A DNA stretch of 64,000 bases from Adhaeribacter radiodurans. GTDB taxonomy: Bacteria > Bacteroidota > Bacteroidia > Cytophagales > Hymenobacteraceae. A program made the position numbers and the translations under genes. A model generated the notes under the pieces. It was given only the letters and a program-made list of their open reading frames with translations. It made no database searches and was not told the DNA's origin. The stretch lies in NCBI RefSeq assembly GCF_014075995.1, contig NZ_CP055153.1, forward strand, positions 1,178,001 to 1,242,000. The letters run 5' to 3'. Within the stretch, counting starts at the first letter, position 1; every line of letters begins with the position of its first letter. This document shows positions 36,465 to 45,236 of this stretch, in pieces.

Positions 36465-36830
36465 ATGGAAAAGCTAACTGCCCCGGAAGAACAAGCCATG
36501 CAAGCCGTCTGGAAAACCGGGGAAGCCCATGTGAAATTATTTTTAGAACAGATAAAAGAGCCGCGACCACCTTATACCACCCTTGCCTCCACGATTAAAA
36601 ACCTCGAGAAAAAAGGTTATTTGAGCAGCCGTTTAGTGGGTAATACTTATTTGTATCAGCCGGCCATTTCGGAGGCCGAATACAAAAAGAAGTTTATGAG
36701 CGGCGTTGTGCAGAACTACTTTGCCAATTCTTATAAAGAATTGGTTAACTTTTTCGTGGAGCAAAAAAAATTATCGGCCGATGAGTTGAAGGAAATAATA
36801 GACATGATTGAGGGAAAAGATAAAAATTAA
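36465..36830 (+). CDS. BlaI/MecI/CopY-family transcriptional repressor
   Basis: The protein has 121 residues. The N-terminal winged helix (MEKLTAPEEQAMQAVWKTGE, then the YTTLASTIKNLEKKGYLSSR recognition helix and wing) is typical. A C-terminal dimerisation helix region follows (FVEQKKLSADELKEIIDMIE). In this family a BlaR1-type membrane metalloprotease normally follows and cleaves BlaI on antibiotic or metal sensing. Here only a broken remnant of such a gene lies 9 bases downstream. A strong palindrome 47 bases upstream suggests autorepression. Confidence 0.93.
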   Translation: MEKLTAPEEQAMQAVWKTGEAHVKLFLEQIKEPRPPYTTLASTIKNLEKKGYLSSRLVGNTYLYQPAISEAEYKKKFMSGVVQNYFANSYKELVNFFVEQKKLSADELKEIIDMIEGKDKN

Positions 36831-36839
36831 AAAACAACC

Positions 36840-37141
36840 ATGCCGTTCTTATTATCTTATTTGCTGATAGTAACTTTTTGCCTCAGGGCAATTTACTTGT
36901 TTTACTGCTTTATTTTAAGGCCGCTTACTTTTTTAATTGGAACCGGCGGTATTTATTGGTCGGTACGGGCTTATGTTTTTTATTCTTCCTAATTGCTCTA
37001 TCTGGTATATGGGAAAGCATTGATTAGCCAGTAGTAAACAAGTATATACCTTCTGTGGTAGCGTTGATTAAGTATGGGATGGTAGATAAAACCAATTATT
37101 TTAGGAAATTGGGCTACTTTTTAGCTAAGTCATTGAATTAA
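36840..37141 (+). pseudogene. Decayed BlaR1-like (M56 peptidase) N-terminal remnant
   Basis: ATG 36840 reads MPFLLSYLLIVTFCLRAIYL, then FYCFILRPLTF, matching the first membrane helix of Bacteroidota BlaR1-like proteins. At the T-run after CTTAC the expected NWNR motif continues only in another frame (FNWNRRYLLVGTGLCFLFFL), so a frameshift is visible. That frame then meets TAG at 37025-37027 and goes on open (PVVNKYIPSVVALIKYG) to TAA at 37139. No HExxH protease motif, sensor or TonB domain is present. It follows blaI by 9 bases, the normal blaI-blaR1 arrangement. The identification rests on my recall of the family, so it is moderately sure. Confidence 0.65.
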
Positions 37142-37212
37142 ATAACAAAAACTTAACAATTTGTTAACAGGTATACAGGATAGTCTATTCTCTTAAACTG
37201 ACCTTGATTCTC

Positions 37213-37220
37213 TATTTTTG
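37213..37220 (+). promoter_or_regulatory. Possible -7 element of the porin gene
   Basis: TATTTTTG fits TAnnTTTG, 73 bases ahead of the porin ATG, but no TTG is found at the expected -33 distance, so support is partial. Confidence 0.35.
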
Positions 37221-37292
37221 TAAAATTTTTAAAGTTAGGGCGTTCTCACCACCCTTTATCCGCGCCTACTTTAAAAACAAAAGAGACTAAAA

Positions 37293-38672
37293 ATGAAAAA
37301 CAACGTTTGGTTGCTCCAACTAAAAAAGAGCAATTGGTGCTACTTTACAGCCTTTTTACTGGTAAATACTTTTATATTCCGGGCTTCGGCTCAACAAGGG
37401 GTTCAGGATTCTACTATTTCACAAGGCGAAGGGATATACTCGGTTTTTAAAAAATTCGAAAATTTAAAATTCAGCGGTTACATTCAACCACAGTTCCAAG
37501 TGGCGCAAAGTGCGGGTACCCCGAGCTTTGCCGGCGGCGATTTTGCGGCTAATTCTAATAGCCGGTTTATGTTGCGGCGGGGCCGGGTCAGGATGGAATA
37601 TACCATGCTTCATAAAGATAATTTGCCTTCGGTTTCGTTTGCGTTTCAATTTGATATTAATGAGCGCAGAATACAAATCCGGGATTTTTATGGGAAAATA
37701 TACGAAAACCGATTTAATAAATTTCATTTAACCACAGGCATGTTCTCCCGGCCTTTCGGGTTCGAGGTAAATTATTCTTCGTCGCAGCGGGAATCTCCGG
37801 AACGGGGCCGCATGTCGCAAACTTTATTCCGGAACGAACGGGATTTAGGGTTGATGCTAAGCTTGGAACCCCAGCGCAAAGATGATGCTCTAAAAAATCT
37901 CCGGATCGAGGCTGGCTTGTTTAATGGCACCGGGGTAGCAGCCCCTACCGACTACGACAGCCACAAAGATTTTATTGGCCGTGTATCTTTAAAGCCCACC
38001 GAGGTAGCAAAAAATTTAACTTTTTCCGGCAGTGTTTCGCACTACAATGGGGGCATGCGCCAGTTCGGGAAACAAGTGTATCGCTTACATAATACCGCAA
38101 CCGGACCCGTGTTTCAGGTAGATTCTGCGGAAACCAACATTGGTAAAATTGCTACCCGGCGTTATTATGGAGCCGATGTGCAGTTAAAAATTCTAAATAA
38201 ATGGGGCACCACCGAACTGCGCGGCGAATTTATAACGGGCCGACAACCCGGTCTTGCTTCCACTTCCGAAGTGCCAGCTATCGAACCCATTGCCGAGGAG
38301 GTTACTATCATAAATAATCAGCCATTTACCCGTAAAGTAAACCTGCCTATTTACCACCGTAAATTTAACGGCGCTTATTTTTATCTTATACAGGATATTA
38401 AAACTAACCGCGACCAAATTGCAATTAAGTACGATTGGTACGATCCAAACCAAGAAGTAAAAAACCGCGAAATAGGCCGCCCGGGTGACAACACCACCGA
38501 AGCCGATATTAAGTTCAGCACGCTAAGCGGCGGGTATATTCATAATTTTAATAACAACGTGCGCCTTACTATTTGGTACGATTGGGTGAAAAACCAGGCG
38601 ACGCAATTACCCAAATACTCCCACGACTATAAAGACAACATTTTAACGATCCGGATGATGTACCGCTTTTAA
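37293..38672 (+). CDS. Phosphate-selective porin O/P family outer-membrane protein
   Basis: The protein has 459 residues. The signal peptide is long-ended (charged MKNNVWLLQLKKSN, hydrophobic YFTAFLLVNTFIF, cleavage near ASAQ). A short amphipathic segment (EGIYSVFKKFENLKFSGYIQ) is followed by alternating strands of a beta-barrel ending in the terminal aromatic motif MMYRF. The FSGYIQPQFQ opening, RFMLRRGRVRMEYTM and FGKQVYRLHN segments fit the OprP/OprO group, which passes phosphate or polyphosphate. The solute here is not determinable from the sequence. No phosphate genes are adjacent. Confidence 0.88.
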   Translation: MKNNVWLLQLKKSNWCYFTAFLLVNTFIFRASAQQGVQDSTISQGEGIYSVFKKFENLKFSGYIQPQFQVAQSAGTPSFAGGDFAANSNSRFMLRRGRVRMEYTMLHKDNLPSVSFAFQFDINERRIQIRDFYGKIYENRFNKFHLTTGMFSRPFGFEVNYSSSQRESPERGRMSQTLFRNERDLGLMLSLEPQRKDDALKNLRIEAGLFNGTGVAAPTDYDSHKDFIGRVSLKPTEVAKNLTFSGSVSHYNGGMRQFGKQVYRLHNTATGPVFQVDSAETNIGKIATRRYYGADVQLKILNKWGTTELRGEFITGRQPGLASTSEVPAIEPIAEEVTIINNQPFTRKVNLPIYHRKFNGAYFYLIQDIKTNRDQIAIKYDWYDPNQEVKNREIGRPGDNTTEADIKFSTLSGGYIHNFNNNVRLTIWYDWVKNQATQLPKYSHDYKDNILTIRMMYRF

Positions 38673-38692
38673 GCTTTGGTTTAATACAGAAG

Positions 38693-38731
38693 AATAAAGC
38701 CGGTAGGTTCTTAAAACTTACCTAGTTTATT
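38693..38731. terminator. Bidirectional terminator between converging genes
   Basis: GGTAGGTT (38702-38709) pairs with AACTTACC (38715-38722), flanked by AATAAA and TTTATT arms that extend the stem past a three-base internal loop. It lies between the porin and dehydrogenase stops. Confidence 0.7.
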
Positions 38732-38740
38732 TTATTGATT

Positions 38741-41380
38741 TTACCGCTGAATAAAAAATACCTTGGAAAACCTGGTTTCTCCTTGCATAATTTTGAGAAC
38801 ATAAAGGCCGGCAGGTAAATTGGCTAAAGGTAGTTGAATAGTATTCTGACCTGAAACCGACGTAACGGGAGCTTTCAGATTTACTAAATTCCCCTGGTTA
38901 TTATAAAGCTGCAGCGTGTACTCTTGTTCCGGTATAAACGGAATTACAAGGTTTAAATAAGAATTGGCCGGATTTGGATAAATCTGCAAAGCAGCAGCAG
39001 GAGTAGTGAGTTCTTCTTGAGTAGTCAGTTCCAGGGTAGAAGTATTCTGGGATACTAATAAATAATCGATATTGGGGCCGCTGGTACCCGTGCTAGTAGC
39101 CCGAATTTTATTTAAGCCCCCATTTAAATTAATTTCCAGGTTTTTATTTGACCACGAAGTCCAGGCGCCGGTAGATGTAAAGTTAAGCGCTTCGGCGGCA
39201 ACCGTGTTGTTCACCTGAACCCTTAAATTACGGGAACCACTCGCTAATGCGTAGCGGAAATTTAATTGATATTTACCCGCTCTTGGTACATTTACGGTCC
39301 ACTCTACATAATCACCGGCAGCATTTATGTAATCAGCGTAACCCGTGCCAGCGTAACCCGCCTGTATAGAAGCTACCTGCACTCCCTGAAGAAGGGCTTT
39401 TTCGGCCTCTAGCTGTACCGGGTCAAATTTTTCCTGATACACAGCCGTATACGTTACATTATTCCGTGGTGTGGCAATGGTTTGATTGGCTGGCTCACTG
39501 TGCAGCCATTTAGCAAAGACGTAGGTTTTACCATTTAAGGTTTGCGGTGATACCGGACCAATTGTTCTTTCAATCCCTTCTACGCTGCTCACTGAAAGAG
39601 GAGCGGTAACAGGCTGCCCATCTAAAGTTACTTTAAGTCCGGCCGGTTGCGTAGCGAGTGCGATGGTAGATAAGTACGGATGAATATCCCGGTAAACAGT
39701 ATCGGTTAAACCTTTAGAGTCTTTTACCACGGCATAAATCCGGTACCATACATTAGCGGCTACTTCTCCGCTGGTCGGAATCACAAAAGAGCCATTTCTC
39801 ACACCATCTGCTATGGGTGGACCATCGTGTACGTGCGTGTCGTGGTGAAAATTTACGAACCAGGAAAAATTCCTGGCTGGTAGCGTACCATCTTCTGCAT
39901 CAGTGGCCGAACCGGCAAACCGAATGGTATCGCCCGCATGGTAGAAAAAATTGTTAGCAGGAGTATTAATTACAGCAACCGGTGCATTATTAAAGGGAGT
40001 AACTTTTAAAGTAGCCAGGTTACTGATGGCGCTACCTACTTTATTTTTAACGATTACGCGGTAATTACCGGCATTAGCCATTGTGGTACGGGCAATTGTA
40101 TAACTTGGGCCGGTAGCCCCCGGAATATTTGCTCCGTTCTTTTGCCATTGGTAGGTGAGAGTGGGCGTACCCGTAGCCACTACCTGAAAAGTAGTGGGTT
40201 GTCCGGCCGATACAGTAACACTGGTTGGTTGTTGCACTACTTTAGGAGCCGCATTGGTGGTATAAATAATTTTATAAAGCGCACTTGAATTTCTTTGGAG
40301 ATAATAAAGATTGCCATCGTTCCCCACACTAATACCCAATGAATTGGTGTTTAAGCCAGTAGCAAAAGGTTTCCGGACAGGGGTAGAGCCACTTAAATCG
40401 AGCACGTTAATCCAGTTATTACACAAATCCTGAAAAAAATAATTGCCCCAGTAAGTAGCTGGATAATTAGTATTAGTTGGATTGAAAAATACCCCACCCG
40501 AAATGGCGCAACCCGTGCCGTCCGTATCTGCGTGCGGATAAGCGTACACGGGATTAGCATAATCTGGATTAATGCTAAAGCCTTCGGTAATAGGCCAGCC
40601 AAAATTTTTACCACCGGTAGTAGCATCGTTAATTTCTTCCCAGGTAACCTGACCAACATCGTTTACGAATATTTTCCCGGTTCTGGGCTGGATGGAAAAG
40701 GTGTAAGGATTGCGGAGACCATAGGCCCAAACTCTTTTACGCTGGGACGATCCGGTTTTAAACGGATTGCCGTTGGGAACCGAACCATCGGTGTTTATCC
40801 GCAGGATTTTACCGTGATAGATGTCCAGGCTTTGAGAATTAGCGGACCGGTTGTTGTCGCCGATTGCCACGAATAACTTACCATCTTTGCCGAAATGCAG
40901 GGCGCCCCCGTTGTGGTTAACCGCCGTACTAAGCGTATCCAGATTTAATAAAACTACTTCACTACCGGGTACTACCTCATCGCCATTAGCAGTAAACCGG
41001 CTAATTCGGTTTCGGGAAGCGTCGGCTAAGGTATAATAAGCGTAAAGGTATTGGTTATTGGTAAAATCCGGATCTAAGGCCAGACCAATTAAGCCGCGTT
41101 CTCCGTTGGAGTTAACACTTAAATCCATAAAATAATTAGGCAGCAACTCGCCGTTTTTGACTATGCGTACCTCGCCTCTTTGCTGCGCCACAAAAATTCT
41201 TCCGTCCGGCGCAAAAGCCATGGTAGTGGGTTTATTAATTCCTTTCGTTACCAGTACTTGCGTAAAACCGGCAGGAAACGATTGCGCTTGCAGCCAATGG
41301 TTATTTACTAATAAACCAACCAGAACGAAAAAAAAGAATAAAGCATTTTTTCTGGATTTTGTAGAGTTTCCTGGATGCAT
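38741..41380 (-). CDS. T9SS-exported sorbosone/glucose dehydrogenase-like multidomain protein
   Basis: The protein has 879 residues. After a signal peptide (about 1-33) comes a six-bladed glucose/sorbosone dehydrogenase propeller (about 40-370) with KPTTMAFAPDGRIFVAQQRG, AVNHNGGALHFGKDGKLFVA, and WAYGLRNPYTFSIQ. An Ig-like domain (about 375-460, PKVVQQPTSVTVSAGQ), a PKD-like segment (about 465-570), and a CBM6-type carbohydrate-binding domain (about 660-785, GTGYADYINAAGDYVEW) follow. The C-terminal type A sorting domain (LQIYPNPANSYLNLVI, then ending in SKVFFIQR) sends it through type IX secretion to the cell surface or outside. It probably oxidises a polysaccharide-linked sugar; cofactor PQQ is inferred from the family. 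A promoter is visible upstream. Confidence 0.93.
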   Translation of the reverse strand: MHPGNSTKSRKNALFFFFVLVGLLVNNHWLQAQSFPAGFTQVLVTKGINKPTTMAFAPDGRIFVAQQRGEVRIVKNGELLPNYFMDLSVNSNGERGLIGLALDPDFTNNQYLYAYYTLADASRNRISRFTANGDEVVPGSEVVLLNLDTLSTAVNHNGGALHFGKDGKLFVAIGDNNRSANSQSLDIYHGKILRINTDGSVPNGNPFKTGSSQRKRVWAYGLRNPYTFSIQPRTGKIFVNDVGQVTWEEINDATTGGKNFGWPITEGFSINPDYANPVYAYPHADTDGTGCAISGGVFFNPTNTNYPATYWGNYFFQDLCNNWINVLDLSGSTPVRKPFATGLNTNSLGISVGNDGNLYYLQRNSSALYKIIYTTNAAPKVVQQPTSVTVSAGQPTTFQVVATGTPTLTYQWQKNGANIPGATGPSYTIARTTMANAGNYRVIVKNKVGSAISNLATLKVTPFNNAPVAVINTPANNFFYHAGDTIRFAGSATDAEDGTLPARNFSWFVNFHHDTHVHDGPPIADGVRNGSFVIPTSGEVAANVWYRIYAVVKDSKGLTDTVYRDIHPYLSTIALATQPAGLKVTLDGQPVTAPLSVSSVEGIERTIGPVSPQTLNGKTYVFAKWLHSEPANQTIATPRNNVTYTAVYQEKFDPVQLEAEKALLQGVQVASIQAGYAGTGYADYINAAGDYVEWTVNVPRAGKYQLNFRYALASGSRNLRVQVNNTVAAEALNFTSTGAWTSWSNKNLEINLNGGLNKIRATSTGTSGPNIDYLLVSQNTSTLELTTQEELTTPAAALQIYPNPANSYLNLVIPFIPEQEYTLQLYNNQGNLVNLKAPVTSVSGQNTIQLPLANLPAGLYVLKIMQGETRFSKVFFIQR

Positions 41381-41529
41381 AAGAATCAGAGTTTAACTAC
41401 CTTATTTTACTAGTCGCGCCGGACTTAGTTGCCCTTGTTAATTTAGTGAATTTCTCTTTATTCTTTGAATATCAATGGTTTAAATATTTATGAATTAGCT
41501 TGAATTGATTATTAAAGTACTACTGTTTG

Positions 41530-41558
41530 CAAAGATAATTTTACTAATTACCGGCAAA
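41530..41558 (-). promoter_or_regulatory. Promoter of the sorbosone-dehydrogenase-like gene
   Basis: On the minus strand TTTG at -33 (41555-41558) and TATCTTTG at -7 (41530-41537) are separated by 17 bases, matching the Bacteroidota TTTG/TAnnTTTG consensus. The predicted start is near 41523, about 140 bases before the ATG. The rest of the 41381-41730 spacer holds nothing else. Confidence 0.6.
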
Positions 41559-41730
41559 TGTCCGTTCTAATTCCTTGGTTTTGCTAATCTTTGGATGTTC
41601 TGTAAGCAATGTTTTGTTAGCTTTAAAGAAGGAATAAATTACTGCGCTACACCAATTCTCCTTTCGCAAAAGGTTCACTTAACCTAATTAATTTACTAAA
41701 ATGATGATTTACTTTTCTGATTTTGGGTAA

Positions 41731-42465
41731 TTAAAGGTAAGCGTATTTTGCAATTAGTTTTTCTAAATTCAGTTGAATATCATTTAACGTATTGCCACCG
41801 TGGTAGCACACTAGTTGTTGAATATTCAATGCCTGAAGCTTTTTAATAGAATCCACGGCTCTTTTTAAATCCAGCGTAAAATCAGGGTTAGAAATTTCCA
41901 GTTCCCCGTTTTCGATTACTACAGCGTCGGCGGCAATAAGGGTTTTACATTCTGGCAGGTAAAGAGAAATATGGCCGGGCATATGGCCAGGAGTTTTAAT
42001 TACCCGAACTCCTCTTAAAAAGGGTAGTTCTTCTTCGGTAAAAGTAGCGTCTACAGGTACTGGCTGAATTTGCTTGAGCATTTCCTGAAAGGCCAAAGCG
42101 CCTGGTTTTTGCTCTTCGGGTAGGGAGTTATACAAGGCTTCGGCTTGTTGTAACCGTAAAGATTTTTTCTGGCCATTAATGTAAGGCTCTTCTATTTCGG
42201 GGGAGTATATTTTTAAAGCGGGGTATTTTTCTTTTAATTCATACAGACAGCCCACGTGATCTATATCGTGATGCGTGATGATAATGCCCGTTAGATTTTG
42301 CAACGATAAATTATGTTGCTGAAGGGCCTTTTCGAGTAAAGGAATAAAGCCCGGATAGCCACAATCAATTAAAATGAGTTCCGCTTCGTTTTGTAATATT
42401 ACAGGGTAAAGCACATTTTCTACCCCCTTAAAGTTATAGCGAACTTCTAAAACGTAATGTTTCAT
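41731..42465 (-). CDS. MBL-fold metallo-hydrolase
   Basis: The protein has 244 residues, cytoplasmic, no signal. The metallo-beta-lactamase metal motif reads ITHHDIDHVG, the HxDxDH variant seen in many family members. Other ligands lie in KTPGHMPGHISLYLPECKTLIAADAV (the His and Asp of motifs 3-4) and CYHGGNTL near the end. Substrate is unknown; such proteins include lactonases, glyoxalase II-like and N-acyl homoserine lactonase-type enzymes. It starts with MKHYVLEVRYNFKGVENVLY. No operon partner is evident, as the neighbours are 325 bases or more away. Confidence 0.9.
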   Translation of the reverse strand: MKHYVLEVRYNFKGVENVLYPVILQNEAELILIDCGYPGFIPLLEKALQQHNLSLQNLTGIIITHHDIDHVGCLYELKEKYPALKIYSPEIEEPYINGQKKSLRLQQAEALYNSLPEEQKPGALAFQEMLKQIQPVPVDATFTEEELPFLRGVRVIKTPGHMPGHISLYLPECKTLIAADAVVIENGELEISNPDFTLDLKRAVDSIKKLQALNIQQLVCYHGGNTLNDIQLNLEKLIAKYAYL

Positions 42466-42737
42466 GCGACCTTTTATTCTGCTTTTACTGTGGCATTTAG
42501 TAGTTTAAAATACGGGTAGTTAATGGTTTTCTCCTAACCAAATCGTATCCGGAGAAACTGCTACTTTTTTGTTAACTTTTTAAAAGTCAAAATTCCCGCA
42601 TTTCCCCGAATTCATAACAACCAATCACGATGGAGCCGATTTTCATGGAGAAAAGTTTTAGGGGAATACAATCGGTTAACTTAATTGGGAACGAATAATT
42701 TGCCTGCTTTGTAGCTCATGCCTGTTTATTCATTATT

Positions 42738-42788
42738 AAGTTCAACTATTATTGCCTTGCCTATAACTTGCCAACAATAGTTGAACTT
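42738..42788 (-). terminator. Possible terminator after the GNAT gene
   Basis: AAGTTCAACTATT and AATAGTTGAACTT form a perfect 13-bp stem around a 25-base loop, 3 bases past the acetyltransferase stop. The T tail is weak. The other bases of 42466-42737 hold nothing recognised. Confidence 0.5.
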
Positions 42789-42791
42789 TGA

Positions 42792-43313
42792 CTAAAGTAT
42801 TTGCGAAACATCTTCCCAAATATATCGGCATACCTGCGCCTTGGTCTGGTCGCTGTTTTGGGTTTCTATGGTTTGAAAGTTTTTTCCGCCCATTCGATCA
42901 TAAAAAGCTCTCGCATTTCTGTTTAACTCAAAAACCCACAAATACATGCTTGGAAATTCGGCGTGGCTTTTTATGTATTTAGCACTTTCTTTCAGGAGCA
43001 AGGCACCAATACCGGATTTTTGCAGATTTTTAGTAACGTGTAAGTTGTCGATTAAGGATCCGAAAACAGGATCATTATTTAAGAAAATACCAGAAAAGCC
43101 CACTAAGTTTTCGTCAGCAATAGCCAGTATTATTTTTTGGTTTTCGCTGGGGTTTTGCAGTCTTTGGTGCCAAACTTCTAAACGTTCCTGCTCTACTTCT
43201 TTATCTAAATAATAGTCGCTCATTATTCCCCGGTAATGTTGTTGCCAACTGGCCGCATGGAGTTTCGCAATAGCAGCATAATCGGAAAATTGGGCATCTC
43301 GAAATTGAATCAT
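42792..43313 (-). CDS. GNAT-family N-acetyltransferase
   Basis: The protein has 173 residues, one GNAT domain. The acetyl-CoA loop is LQKSGIGALLLKESAKYIKS (R/Q-x-x-G-x-G/A motif A). The preceding strand LIDNLHVTKN and the terminal LWVFELNRNARAFYDRMGG with the conserved Asn and Tyr are typical. Function is probably N-acetylation of a small molecule or protein; the acceptor is unknown. It is tightly followed upstream by the MDR oxidoreductase gene (31 bases), so these two minus-strand genes may be co-transcribed. Confidence 0.9.
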   Translation of the reverse strand: MIQFRDAQFSDYAAIAKLHAASWQQHYRGIMSDYYLDKEVEQERLEVWHQRLQNPSENQKIILAIADENLVGFSGIFLNNDPVFGSLIDNLHVTKNLQKSGIGALLLKESAKYIKSHAEFPSMYLWVFELNRNARAFYDRMGGKNFQTIETQNSDQTKAQVCRYIWEDVSQIL

Positions 43314-43344
43314 GGAGTGCGATATTGTAAAAATTAGCTGATTA

Positions 43345-44292
43345 TTACTCCGCTACCGTTAGCACCACTTTGCCCCGGGTTCTGCCGGTTTCAATTTGCT
43401 CGTGGGCTTTGGCCATCTCTTCCAGCGGAAAAGTGTGTTCAATAACTGGTTTTAATATTCTCTGTTCTAATAGATTGGCTAGCACTTCCATATCGGCGCC
43501 ACTGGAGTGTACCAGGTAATTCTTGGCCGTGATTCCTTTTTCATTAATCTGGCTGGTTAAGTTTTCTTTTACCCCGCCAACAATAGAAATAAGATTGCCG
43601 CCTTTTTTTACTACGTTAACAGATGCCGCCGTAGTATCGCCACCAACCGTATCAAATACAAGATCAACGTCCTGTACTGCTTCCTCCAGAGATTGGGATT
43701 TATAATCAATAAAATTATCTACTCCTAATTCTTTTAAAAAAGAAGCATTACCTGCCGATGCAGTGCCGCTAACTGTTACGCCCAAGTGTTTTGCCAGTTG
43801 CACGGCAAAATGACCAACGCCGCCCGCCGCCGCGTGCATGAGCAGGTGCTGACCTTTTTGAAGGTTGGCTTCGTGTACCATCACCTGGTAAGCCGTAAGA
43901 GCCGCTAAGGTGGTAGCAGCAGCCTGAGCATGACTTATATTTTGAGGTTTGCGCGCCAGATGGTCTGCCGGAGCCACTACGTATTCGGCGTAAGCTTTTC
44001 CCTTGCCGGGAAAGTTAACCATACCAAATACTTCGTCGCCTTCTTTCCACGCCGTTACATTGGCACCAATAGCGGTAACAACCCCCGAAATATCCCAGCC
44101 CAAAATAACGGGTGGCGTTTCATTAAGCATTTTGTGAAAAGTGCCGCCTTTTCTGGTTTTAATATCTACGGGGTTAATGCTAATAGCATAAACCTTTACC
44201 AGCACCTCGTTGTCGGCTGGTTGTGGTATTTCTAGGTCCTGAAGCTTCAGGTTTTCTACACCTCCCGGGTTCTCCGTAATAATTGCTTTCAT
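43345..44292 (-). CDS. NADP-dependent medium-chain oxidoreductase (quinone oxidoreductase-like)
   Basis: The protein has 315 residues. The GroES-like N-terminal domain (MKAITTENPGG-like start through ILGWDISGVVTAIGANVTAW and DEVFGMV) is followed by the Rossmann domain with the AAAGGVGHFAVQLAKHLG motif, which binds NAD(P)H. No structural or catalytic zinc Cys set is present, fitting the zinc-independent quinone-reductase branch. LVFDTVGGDTTAASVNVVKKGG and EHTFPLEEMAKAHEQIETGRTRGKVVLTV complete the family. It probably reduces quinones or enones in the cytoplasm. Confidence 0.92.
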   Translation of the reverse strand: MKAIITENPGGVENLKLQDLEIPQPADNEVLVKVYAISINPVDIKTRKGGTFHKMLNETPPVILGWDISGVVTAIGANVTAWKEGDEVFGMVNFPGKGKAYAEYVVAPADHLARKPQNISHAQAAATTLAALTAYQVMVHEANLQKGQHLLMHAAAGGVGHFAVQLAKHLGVTVSGTASAGNASFLKELGVDNFIDYKSQSLEEAVQDVDLVFDTVGGDTTAASVNVVKKGGNLISIVGGVKENLTSQINEKGITAKNYLVHSSGADMEVLANLLEQRILKPVIEHTFPLEEMAKAHEQIETGRTRGKVVLTVAE

Positions 44293-44587
44293 CTTAACTA
44301 TTTAAATCTTTTTAGCTTAACAATAATTTGGGCAACTTAGCAATAAAACCAACTTAGCGCGTTGTAAACTACTACAACTCTTAGGTTAATAATAGATGTT
44401 CGTTTAACCCCAGTTTTGGCTTTTTTACCTCTTTTATTTTCTGAATGGCAGAAAAAACCAAGAATAAATACAGACTTTAAACTTCTTATTCTTACTATAA
44501 TTTACTAAATCTGGCGAATAAGAAGTTTACCTTGTTCCTATCGTTTGGGTTATGGCAACAAACCTTATTTGTGACACCTGAGATTTA

Positions 44588-45127
44588 TTATTTATACCTT
44601 ATTGGTAGCATGTTCATTTTTAGTAATACTAAAAGTAAAATTAGTAAGGCAGTTCCGGTTGCTGCAATTGCGTTTATAAATTTTTGTGCTTTAACGTTGT
44701 TATGAAATGCTTTTGTAATTGCTTTACAAAGTAATAATCCAATTACTCCACCTAAAGTATTCGTTAATATATCTGTAATATCAAAAGCACCAATGGCTAA
44801 AATAAATTGAAGTCCTTCCACTAGTAAACTAATCAGGAAAAAGAAGAAAAGTTTTTTCGAAAATACCCATCTTTCCAAAAGTATTTCCCCATAAATCCCA
44901 AGGGGTACAAAAATTACTACATTCAAAATAATTTCACTAACATCCATCTTACCATTTAAAATTAATGGTTCACTAAACGGAATTAAGTTTACACTTCGAT
45001 TTTCTATGTAAGAAAATCGGATTCCTAATTTAAATAGTAAAATCCAGGATAATACAATCAAATAAATCACAAACAATAAGGAAGTTAACCTGTTTGCTGC
45101 CCTGGTAACTTTCGATTGTTCATCCAT
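44588..45127 (-). CDS. VanZ-family membrane protein
   Basis: The protein has 179 residues with four or five hydrophobic segments. The VanZ pattern is clear: an N-terminal helix (LLFVIYLIVLSWILLFKLGI), a SVNLIPF block, DVSEIILNVVIFVPLGIYGEIL, LLVEGLQFILAIGAFDITDILTNTLGGVIGLLL with the conserved DITDIxxNxxG. The family is loosely linked to teicoplanin resistance but its biochemical role is unknown, so resistance should not be assumed. It is a single gene flanked by unrelated ones. Confidence 0.92.
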   Translation of the reverse strand: MDEQSKVTRAANRLTSLLFVIYLIVLSWILLFKLGIRFSYIENRSVNLIPFSEPLILNGKMDVSEIILNVVIFVPLGIYGEILLERWVFSKKLFFFFLISLLVEGLQFILAIGAFDITDILTNTLGGVIGLLLCKAITKAFHNNVKAQKFINAIAATGTALLILLLVLLKMNMLPIRYK

Positions 45128-45236
45128 TTTTTTTGCAAATTCGTGCTTATAATAATAAGTAAAAAGACACTAATAGCAAGTCAGTAGATGTTACGAATAT
45201 TCTCTTGACGTGGAATGATATACCGAATAGGTAGTG

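Noticed and set aside
44588-45127. VanZ gene as a glycopeptide resistance gene
   Set aside because: VanZ-family membrane proteins are widespread and no van cluster is present.
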